Positions 56,622-64,000 of a stretch of DNA of 64,000 nucleotides are shown here, in pieces. This stretch comes from Clostridiales bacterium. GTDB lineage: Bacteria; Bacillota; Clostridia; Oscillospirales; Oscillospiraceae. Within the stretch, counting starts at the first letter, position 1; every line of letters starts with the position of its first letter. The stretch covers positions 21,198-85,197 of the forward strand of contig JALFJQ010000045.1 in assembly GCA_022775085.1 (NCBI GenBank), written 5' to 3'. The notes under the pieces were generated by a model. That model did no database searches. It had not been told where the DNA came from and saw only the letters and a list, made by a program, of their open reading frames with translations. The position numbers and the translations under genes were made by a program.

Positions 56622-57191
56622 ATGAACAAGTCAACCGTCGCAAGACCCTTCAGCACCAAAACCCTTGCCTATTGCGCATTGCTCGCCGCCCTGAGTGTCG
56701 TGCTGGCCCGTTTTGTCATCCCCATGCCCAACGTGACCACCCGGTTCTCCATTGAGGCGGTGCCCATTTTCCTGGCCGGTATGCTCTTCGGGCCCATGGC
56801 CGGCGGACTGGTGGGCTTCAGCGCCGATCTGGTGGGATGCCTGTTCTCCGGATTCGGCTATAACCCGCTGTTCTGCCTGCCGCCTATTCTCTATGGTGTG
56901 TTCGGCGGCGTGTTCCGCCGGTATCTGGCCGGCAAGACGAGCCTGCCCCGGCTGGGACTGTCCTTCCTGTGCCCCGTTGTGCTGGGCTCCGTCCTGTGGC
57001 AGAGCGCTGCCCTGTCCTTCGTCTACAACAGCAAGGGCAGCTTCACCGCAAGCCTCATTTACTTTCTGTCCACCCGTTCCATCCAGTTCGCCGTCACGCT
57101 GGTGCTGGATGTGCTGATTATCTATCTGCTCCTGCGCGCCAGACTCTTTGAGCGCATGGGCATCTGGCCTCCCGTCAGCAAGGAAACGTAA
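56622..57191 (+). CDS. folT: folate ECF transporter S component FolT
   Basis: A 189-residue membrane protein with six helices. LAYCALLAALSVVLARFVI and the AGMLFGPMAGGLVGFSADLVG segment are typical of FolT-type S components of energy-coupling factor importers. It binds folate and uses a shared EcfA/EcfA'/EcfT module encoded elsewhere. AAAGGAGG precedes the ATG. It follows a THF riboswitch and terminator and precedes folC. Confidence 0.93.
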   Translation: MNKSTVARPFSTKTLAYCALLAALSVVLARFVIPMPNVTTRFSIEAVPIFLAGMLFGPMAGGLVGFSADLVGCLFSGFGYNPLFCLPPILYGVFGGVFRRYLAGKTSLPRLGLSFLCPVVLGSVLWQSAALSFVYNSKGSFTASLIYFLSTRSIQFAVTLVLDVLIIYLLLRARLFERMGIWPPVSKET

Positions 57192-57215
57192 TCTACCCGA
57201 AAGGATCGAATCTGC

Positions 57216-58493
<1,278 letters not shown>

Positions 58494-58497
58494 CACA

Positions 58498-58523
58498 AAA
58501 GGACGGCCTTTTGGCCGTCCTTT
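58498..58523. terminator. bidirectional terminator
   Basis: AAAGGACGGCC pairs with GGCCGTCCTTT around TTTT, with T- and A-tracts on both sides. It separates convergent folC and the glycosyltransferase gene. Confidence 0.9.
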
Positions 58524-58525
58524 CC

Positions 58526-59464
58526 TTATTTTCCTTCAATATTCGTCTGCCGCACCAGATAAATAGGGCGGTGCTTGGTTTCGAGGTACGTTTTTGCCAG
58601 ATACTGGCCCACGATGCCGATGCCAAGCATCTGGATACCGCTGAGCAGGAGCATGATACACACCATCGAAGGCCAGCCGGAGGTGGGATCCCCGAACACC
58701 AGCGTCCGCACAATGACCACCACAATCATCACCAGCGCCAGCGCGCAGCAGAGCAGCCCAAATACCGAGGAGATCACCAGCGGCGTGGTGGAGAAGGCCA
58801 CGATGCCCTCAATGGCGTACAGGAACAGCTTCCAGAAGCTCCACTTGGTCTCTCCCGCTACCCGCTCGATGTTCTCGTATTCCAGCCATTTTTTTCTGAA
58901 GCCGATCCAGCCGAAAATGCCCTTGGAGAACCGGTTGTACTCCCCCATGGACAAAATCGCCTCCACCACCTGGCGGTTCATCATCTGGAAGTCCCGTGCC
59001 CCGTCCACGATCTCCGCGTCGGACATTTTGTTGATGAGCTTATAGAACAGTCTTGCGAAGAAGGAACGGATGGGCGGTTCTCCCTTCCGGGTCACCCGGC
59101 GGGAGCCAACGCAGTCATAGCCCTCCTCCGTGACGGCCCGGTACATCTCCGGCAGCAGCGCCGGAGGATCCTGCAAGTCCGCGTCCATAATGACCACATA
59201 ATCTCCGGTCGCGTTCTCAAGACCCGCATAGATCCCCGCCTCCTTGCCGAAGTTCCGGGAGAAGGAGATGTACTTCACCCGGCTGTCCCGGCGGGACAGC
59301 TCCAGAATTTTTTCCAGCGTTCCATCCCGGGAGCCATCATCAATGAACAGGAACTCAAACTCCACACCCGGCATTTGCTCCGCCACGGCGCTGACGGCGG
59401 CAAAGAAGGGATCCAGCGCAGGCTCCTCATTGTAACAGGGCACCGCGATCGAAATTTTATCCAT
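58526..59464 (-). CDS. GT2 glycosyltransferase, GtrB/DPM1-like, with two membrane helices
   Basis: A 312-residue enzyme. The catalytic domain starts ISIAVPCYNEEPALDPFF and contains FLFIDDGSRDGT and the DxD-like VIMDADLQDPP. Two C-terminal membrane helices (about 230-255 and 265-290) anchor it. GtrB-type enzymes make polyprenyl-phosphate sugars. Start set at ATG after GAAAGG. Its partner may be the GtrII-type protein at 60465-62030, which would use the lipid-linked glucose to decorate a cell-surface polymer. Confidence 0.92.
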   Translation of the reverse strand: MDKISIAVPCYNEEPALDPFFAAVSAVAEQMPGVEFEFLFIDDGSRDGTLEKILELSRRDSRVKYISFSRNFGKEAGIYAGLENATGDYVVIMDADLQDPPALLPEMYRAVTEEGYDCVGSRRVTRKGEPPIRSFFARLFYKLINKMSDAEIVDGARDFQMMNRQVVEAILSMGEYNRFSKGIFGWIGFRKKWLEYENIERVAGETKWSFWKLFLYAIEGIVAFSTTPLVISSVFGLLCCALALVMIVVVIVRTLVFGDPTSGWPSMVCIMLLLSGIQMLGIGIVGQYLAKTYLETKHRPIYLVRQTNIEGK

Positions 59465-59530
59465 AACCTTTCGTCCTTTCATTGTTTTCCTCATTATACT
59501 CGTTTTTTCTCCCTTTGGCAACAGGAAATC

Positions 59531-59565
59531 GCCCCGCCCGCCTGATTTATCCAGACGGGCGGGGC
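59531..59565 (-). terminator. GC-rich terminator-like hairpin
   Basis: GCCCCGCCCGCCTG pairs with CAGACGGGCGGGGC around ATTTATC (one mismatch). It lies just after the stop of the ECF S-component gene on the minus strand. The T-tract is weak. Confidence 0.6.
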
Positions 59566-59570
59566 ATGTA

Positions 59571-60098
59571 TTATGCTTTTCTGTACAGCTTTTCCAGCAG
59601 TCTCCTCAGAGGGACGAACAACAGCAGCGCAAGGAAGAAGTTCCCGGCGCAGTGGGCAATGTCAAAGGGAATGCCGGACACCCACCGGGTCAGGGCATAG
59701 GCAAAGCCACCGATGACCACATCCACGATGCCGCACAGTGCACCAAAGGATAGTCCAAATCCCGCGGACAGCAGCGCCCAGCCCAGCCTGCCCTGCATCC
59801 GGCGCAGACAGTACGCGGCAATCGCCAAAACCGCCCAGATGTACAGGTAGTTGATGTTCCACAGGCTGATCCCGTAGAACAGGATCTCCAGCAGCACATA
59901 CAGGTAAACGGGATAGACCCATTTTTTGCCGAACACCACGGCGTAAAGCATGACGCACAGGCTCACCGGCTCAATATTCGGCAGAAAGCTCATGACGTAT
60001 TTCGCCGCAAAGGTCATGGCCCCCAGCACCGCGAACAGTACCAGTTCCCGAACCGTCAGCTTACCCAATGGTGTACACCAGCTTAAAGCTGTCTCCAT
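59571..60098 (-). CDS. ECF transporter S component-like membrane protein
   Basis: A 175-residue protein with five or six membrane helices. LTVRELVLFAVLGAMTFAAKYVM and LPNIEPVSLCVMLYAVVFGKK match the entry of ECF S components. The start is uncertain: ATG at 60098 lies inside the upstream gene (38-nt overlap), while a TTG overlapping that gene's stop is an alternative. The pairing with a secreted DUF4430 protein suggests a cofactor such as a cobalamin-like molecule, but this is inference. Confidence 0.8.
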   Translation of the reverse strand: METALSWCTPLGKLTVRELVLFAVLGAMTFAAKYVMSFLPNIEPVSLCVMLYAVVFGKKWVYPVYLYVLLEILFYGISLWNINYLYIWAVLAIAAYCLRRMQGRLGWALLSAGFGLSFGALCGIVDVVIGGFAYALTRWVSGIPFDIAHCAGNFFLALLLFVPLRRLLEKLYRKA

Positions 60099-60453
60099 CC
60101 TTTACAGGAGTGGAATCCGCGCCGGTAGCGGCGTATTCCTCGCCAATATACAGTGCCCAGTAGCTCTGGTTCTCATTCCAGTCCGCCTTTTCACCGTCCA
60201 CCACATAAATCGTCAGGCCGTAGGGGCCGTTCTCCCCCTCTGCCAGCCCTTCCGCCAGCAGAACGGGTCCCAGGTATTCCTCATCCGTGCGGTACTGGAA
60301 CTGCTTTTCGCTGCCGTCAGCGTGGACCACCGTCACGCTGATGGTCTTGGCTCCCTCCGCCACAGCGGGACGGGCCGCGAAATAGACCCCGGCCATCACC
60401 GCAATGAGTGCCACAATCACAATCGCCGCAATCAAAATCTTCTTGTTTTTCAT
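60061..60453 (-). CDS. DUF4430 domain protein
   Basis: A 130-residue exported protein: membrane anchor/signal (ILIAAIVIVALIAVMAGVYFA), then the DUF4430 domain with ISVTVVHADGSEKQF, GLTIYVVDGEKADW and ENQSYWALYIGEEYA ending DGDSFKLVYT. The DUF4430 fold is related to the transcobalamin-like beta domain that binds corrinoids outside the cell. Paired with an ECF S component it may pre-bind the vitamin. No Cys lipobox is visible, so it stays as a signal anchor. Confidence 0.88.
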   Translation of the reverse strand: MKNKKILIAAIVIVALIAVMAGVYFAARPAVAEGAKTISVTVVHADGSEKQFQYRTDEEYLGPVLLAEGLAEGENGPYGLTIYVVDGEKADWNENQSYWALYIGEEYAATGADSTPVKDGDSFKLVYTIG

Positions 60454-60464
60454 ACCTTATCTCC

Positions 60465-62030
60465 TTAATCTGTAATATCTCCCAGCTTTACCACCAGCGT
60501 CCCATCGCGGAACGTCAAAAAGCCATCGGCCGGATAACAGGGCATGGCTCTTACACCCTCATCCGCAAGAAGCCTCTCCCGTGTCTCGCCGTCCGCCAAC
60601 ACTATGGGCAGGCTCATAACATAATCAAAGTACGCCTGAAAGCGGCTTGGCTCCGTGGTATAAATGGGGCTTGAGCCGGTCATGCCGGTGACATTCCAAT
60701 AATCCTTGAATCCCGGGATTACCTGGTTGAAGGTCTTGGGAAGGCCCACGAGCAGCACCGGTGTCTCTCCCGGCTCATAACCCGGCGTGGCCTCAATGCG
60801 GCCCACCACCCGGGTCATCAGGGACAAATAGCCATCAAATTCCAGGTTTTTCTTGACGTACATTCCATTGGAAAAGCGGACATTGCCATACAGCACCATG
60901 CCGATCAACAGCATACACACTGCCCTCTGCCAGGCACCCGCAGGAATCGCTGCATCCTTCCACTGAACGTACAGCCACTTTGCCAGCAGCAGCGTCAGCA
61001 GATAGAACATCCACGTTGGGTACACCATCAGTTCGTGAACCGCCCCCAGCGCCAGGACATAGATCAGATTCATCCCCAGCGGAAGAAGCGCCGCAAGAGC
61101 CGTGCACAGCAGTTTTTCCATAAATCCCCGTCTTCTGCTGAGCAGGAAAACCGTCAGTGCGGCAGCATCAATGGCGAAAAACACCACGGTTGCCGCCTTG
61201 ATCAGAACGCCGGGATAACTGGAATATGCGTTCCAAAGCCGGCTGAACCAGTCCGAATAGGCTCCAATCACCACGGAACCGATGGTATGGAGATTCAGCA
61301 GTTTCATCCTGTCAAGAGAATTGTACTCGCCGCTGGACAGAGCAGCTCCTGACAGGAGCAGGATTCCCCTCATAATCAGGAAATACGCCATCCCGCCCAA
61401 AAGAAGCATACTGATGGCTTTCAAGCCCTTGGTCAGCACCTGCCGGAATTCTGCTCCGTTCATCAACGCCAGAATGCAGGCGATCATACTCAAACTCACC
61501 GTCAGAAACACATAGCTCTGATGGATTCCCAAAGAGACCGCCGCCGGTACCCAGCCAATCAACCAGCCTTTCGGGTACCGCTCCCACAGCCAGAATGCTG
61601 CCGCCGCGCACAGCATGGCGAACATATAACTGTCCAAATCGTGGATATAGGTGGCCGCTGTTGCCGAAACCGTAATATTGGTGACAAATATCCCCGCTGC
61701 CAGTACCACCGCCGGTTTGGACTCGATTCGCAGCGCTCGAACCACGAGAAACACTGCCAGTCCGATCCACAGCAGCGACAGCACGCCGTTGAACCATGGC
61801 AGTGTCACATCACTGCCCAGCAGATCCCGATAGATAGGAGTTAATACCCGCCCGTTGGCGAGCTTAATATTGTTGCCGAGAATTTCTGCGTGGAACTCCC
61901 GGAGGGAGTCATGCGATAGATTATTGTCAAAGAAGGCATAGCCATGGGCTGCCAAGCCGATGAGAAAGGTAGCCGCCAATGCTGTGACAAGACACGTTTT
62001 ATTCCGTTCCAGTCTCTGTTTCCATTCCAT
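60465..62030 (-). CDS. GtrII-type glucosyltransferase domain membrane protein
   Basis: A 521-residue integral membrane protein with about 10-12 helices. HGYAFFDNNLSHDSLREFH and NGRVLTPIYRDLLG near the N-terminus are the GtrII-like signature (acidic residues in the first outer loop). The last 120 residues form a soluble domain. It would transfer glucose from a polyprenyl carrier to a surface glycan. Start set at ATG behind GGGAG (8 nt); GTG and ATG a few codons earlier are less likely. The GtrB-like gene lies 1 kb downstream. Confidence 0.8.
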   Translation of the reverse strand: MEWKQRLERNKTCLVTALAATFLIGLAAHGYAFFDNNLSHDSLREFHAEILGNNIKLANGRVLTPIYRDLLGSDVTLPWFNGVLSLLWIGLAVFLVVRALRIESKPAVVLAAGIFVTNITVSATAATYIHDLDSYMFAMLCAAAAFWLWERYPKGWLIGWVPAAVSLGIHQSYVFLTVSLSMIACILALMNGAEFRQVLTKGLKAISMLLLGGMAYFLIMRGILLLSGAALSSGEYNSLDRMKLLNLHTIGSVVIGAYSDWFSRLWNAYSSYPGVLIKAATVVFFAIDAAALTVFLLSRRRGFMEKLLCTALAALLPLGMNLIYVLALGAVHELMVYPTWMFYLLTLLLAKWLYVQWKDAAIPAGAWQRAVCMLLIGMVLYGNVRFSNGMYVKKNLEFDGYLSLMTRVVGRIEATPGYEPGETPVLLVGLPKTFNQVIPGFKDYWNVTGMTGSSPIYTTEPSRFQAYFDYVMSLPIVLADGETRERLLADEGVRAMPCYPADGFLTFRDGTLVVKLGDITD

Positions 62031-62152
62031 TTTCATCTCTCCCACGTCTCATACTATTCTATCCTGCGAAACGCAGGCCGCCGATGGCGACAGGAAACGT
62101 ATGGACTATGTTTTTAGCGGCTATGCCGCTTGCCGCTTAAACAACCGCTGAA

Positions 62153-62803
62153 TCAGCAGCACAGGAACATACCCCGTCCGCCGCAGCAGAACAGATTCAC
62201 CAGATAGCACAGGCACAGATTCATGCAGGGATCGCCGCCCATGGAAAAGCCCTGGAAGGTCCCGGCGGTCTGCCGGTAATCCGCGCCGCCGTGCTCCATG
62301 CGGTTCAGCGTATTCAGGTATTCGGGGTTGTCCGGTTCCATGCTCACCGCCCGGCGGATGTGCTCCATGGCTGTGACCTGATTGCCCAGTCCGTCGTTGG
62401 CAAGGGCGCTGAGATAGTACCACCGGGCATCCCGCTGGGTGGAATTTTCCAGCGTGTTCAGCGCCTCCCGGAACCGTCCGAATCGGATGTACTGGAAAGC
62501 CGACTGCTGATACTGATCCTCGTTTGGCTCCGTGTAGCTCTGCTGGCGGTAGCCGCCGAAGGGATCGTAGCCGTAGCCGCCGCCATAGCTTCCGCCGTAG
62601 CCGCCGGACTGAGGCTGGGCCTTCTCGGGATTCTTGATCTGCTCATAGGCGGCGTTGACCTCCTGCATCCTGCGGGCAGCCTCCTGATCGCCGGGGTTCA
62701 GGTCGGGGTGATATTTTTTCGCAAGACGCCGGTAGGCCTGCTTGATTTCCTCGTCGGTAGCGTCACGGCTGACGCCCAGGACTTTATACGGATCGTCAAT
62801 CAT
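62153..62803 (-). CDS. J-domain protein with TPR-like region and Cys-rich tail
   Basis: A 216-residue protein. Residues 5-60 are a DnaJ domain with the HPD motif (32-34). A Gly/Tyr/Gln-rich linker follows, then two TPR-like helices ([36 protein letters not shown]) and a tail with six Cys residues ([19 protein letters not shown]…CC). It would recruit Hsp70 to a client. It overlaps the DUF5685 gene by 8 nt, suggesting a partner. Confidence 0.9.
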   Translation of the reverse strand: MIDDPYKVLGVSRDATDEEIKQAYRRLAKKYHPDLNPGDQEAARRMQEVNAAYEQIKNPEKAQPQSGGYGGSYGGGYGYDPFGGYRQQSYTEPNEDQYQQSAFQYIRFGRFREALNTLENSTQRDARWYYLSALANDGLGNQVTAMEHIRRAVSMEPDNPEYLNTLNRMEHGGADYRQTAGTFQGFSMGGDPCMNLCLCYLVNLFCCGGRGMFLCC

Positions 62804-63623
62804 GGCGCTCCTCCTCTTTTCGCTTTCTTCGGTAATTCACCCAGACGCCGCTGTAGAGAATGTTGTCCAGCAGCGCCTTATCCTGCACCAGCGGCAGCTT
62901 TTCAAACTCCGCGGTGCAGCGGCCCATGGTCAGCACCAGATAGTCCTCCCATTTGGCCCAATCCTTGTTTTCCCCCTTGGCCAGGAAGGGATTGTATTTT
63001 CCCTTACGCTGATCCTTATCGTAATCCAGCTCCGCGTCCAGCAGATAGATAAATCTGCCAAGGGCGTTGCCCATTTTCCGCAGCGTGGGTGTCCACAGAT
63101 CCTCCCGCGCCACCAGCAGCTCCCCCATCAATTCGCCAAATGCGCCCGCCGGTTCATCCGGGTTGGGGCAGTTGGCTTTTTCCAAGGCCGCCAAGGCTTC
63201 AATACTATTTTTGATGGAATGGCACTGTCTGGGCCAGCGGCTTTCAATGTCCGGCAGGTGCTTTTCGTAGGCAGCCGCCATCCATTTTGCCGACTTTTTG
63301 CCGTCATCCTGCCAGTCATCCAGGCAGTTGTAGTAAGCCAGCGCCACGTTCATGTCCGCCGCATAGCGAACATAGTCGTTGTCAATCCAGTCCCGCCGGG
63401 TAATGGGGTGAAGCATACAGCCGTTTTTGCCGCTTCCCTCTTCCGGCTCATACAGGCTCATGAGAAGCAAGGCCAGAAACGCCATATCATAGCTCAGTCC
63501 CAGCCGGGACAGCTGCCCGGACTGCTCCCGGAGCCGTCGGCAGATGCCGCAGTACACAGCGCCGTAGCGGCGCTGCTGTTCCTTATTCAGCTCCCGCATA
63601 TTGGCTGTCACATAACCAAACAT
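62796..63623 (-). CDS. DUF5685 family protein
   Basis: A 275-residue helical protein with [19 protein letters not shown] near the N-terminus, [16 protein letters not shown] and [18 protein letters not shown]5685 proteins have a CxxC-containing N-terminus and unknown function; they regularly occur beside a J-domain protein, as here. GGGGGAG precedes the ATG. The two genes share a transcript. Confidence 0.88.
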   Translation of the reverse strand: MFGYVTANMRELNKEQQRRYGAVYCGICRRLREQSGQLSRLGLSYDMAFLALLLMSLYEPEEGSGKNGCMLHPITRRDWIDNDYVRYAADMNVALAYYNCLDDWQDDGKKSAKWMAAAYEKHLPDIESRWPRQCHSIKNSIEALAALEKANCPNPDEPAGAFGELMGELLVAREDLWTPTLRKMGNALGRFIYLLDAELDYDKDQRKGKYNPFLAKGENKDWAKWEDYLVLTMGRCTAEFEKLPLVQDKALLDNILYSGVWVNYRRKRKEEERHD

Positions 63624-63735
63624 TTTGTCTCCCCCTTTTAGGGACTACCCTACCAAAAAAGTATGAACAGAGCGTAAACAGCCCATAAATTTACAAATTT
63701 TCCGCAATATCCCTGTTTCCATCGCACAGCAGCAC

Positions 63736-64000
63736 AAATTGGAATTTGGCGGGCAGGGCCCGCAGCCAATGCGTTACGAACTCTGGGTAGTTATCGCACA
63801 TCCTTTGGGCCCCTCGACCATAACCGTGATGAAAATTGTTATTTTGCGCACTAAAATATTCGTATGTCATTGCGAGCCAGTGCGCACACTGGCGTGGCAA
63901 TCCGCATCCCCTTGCACGTCTTGATGACGAAAATGCCAAAAGGAGAACGGATTGCCACACCAGTGACATCGGTCACTGGTTCGCAATGACAACCTTTGTT
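63736..64000. mobile_element. MITE-like interspersed element, inverse copy, cut by the window end
   Basis: It starts with the same terminal repeat AAATTGGAATTTGGC (63736-63750) and matches the element at 53448-53744 in the opposite direction, nearly base for base. Its other end lies outside the window. Between the last gene and this element (63624-63735) nothing is seen apart from the upstream region of the DUF5685 gene. Confidence 0.8.

Overview
The window looks like a chromosome segment of a gut-type Clostridia, probably Oscillospiraceae close to Faecalibacterium, Gemmiger or Subdoligranulum. This rests on Firmicutes-style ribosome binding sites (AGGAGG), a moderately high GC content, the Firmicutes type-2 GalT, tetrahydrofolate-type and yjdF-type riboswitch contexts, FtsEX with LytM-type partners, and a palindromic interspersed repeat built on GTCATTGCGA. 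The genus is inferred, not proven.

About 0-42 kb is accessory DNA. The first 6.6 kb holds an ADP-ribose-themed cluster: a macro domain fused to a small C-terminal helical/HTH-like domain, a DUF4268 nuclease-like protein, a von Willebrand A protein, an easily missed 49-residue membrane protein, an ADP-ribosylglycohydrolase and, after a recombinase scar and a dispersed repeat, a second macrodomain. From 6.6 to 13.7 kb come an uncharacterised two-gene membrane pair, an ABC-type ATPase and many small housekeeping-like or stress-like genes. A module (dispersed repeat, macrodomain, 67-aa acidic protein, TIGR04076 protein, MmcQ, terminator, YfcE-type phosphoesterase, 64/66-aa protein) occurs twice in direct orientation, at about 5.9-11.75 kb and 25.8-29.05 kb, with different cargo inserted in each copy. 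Between the copies are a degenerate tandem-repeat field (13.9-14.4 kb), a Fic protein, and a cello-oligosaccharide locus: LacI regulator, lipoprotein and two permeases of an ABC importer, GH94 phosphorylase and GH1 beta-glucosidase, with divergent promoters that share an operator-like motif.

From 29 to 41.9 kb the DNA is a patchwork. A DUF4143-type ATPase with an operator-like promoter is followed by fragments of a D12 adenine methylase, an AAA ATPase, a ParB-like protein, a type III restriction-modification system, a primase-like gene split across both strands, and an amidoligase. Then come DUF4314, DUF6809 and DUF4132 genes, an in-frame chimera of an SbcD-type nuclease with a superfamily 1 helicase, and a serine recombinase lacking its catalytic domain. 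This ends at two tRNA-Ala(GGC) genes with a 22-nt tRNA fragment between them. It may be a decayed integrative element and defence island or, in part, an assembly artefact.

From 42 to 64 kb the content is core-like: galK-galT; an ftsE-ftsX-M23-M23-S41 cell-wall operon; a PucR/CdaR-type regulator; RsuA-type pseudouridine synthase; DUF4830; tRNA editing, acetyltransferase and rRNA methyltransferase genes; thioredoxin; a THF-riboswitch-controlled folT-folC pair; glycosyltransferases; an ECF S component with a DUF4430 protein; and a J-domain/DUF5685 pair. A MITE-like element with 15-bp terminal inverted repeats lies at 53.4 kb, and a second copy in opposite orientation runs off the right end of the window.
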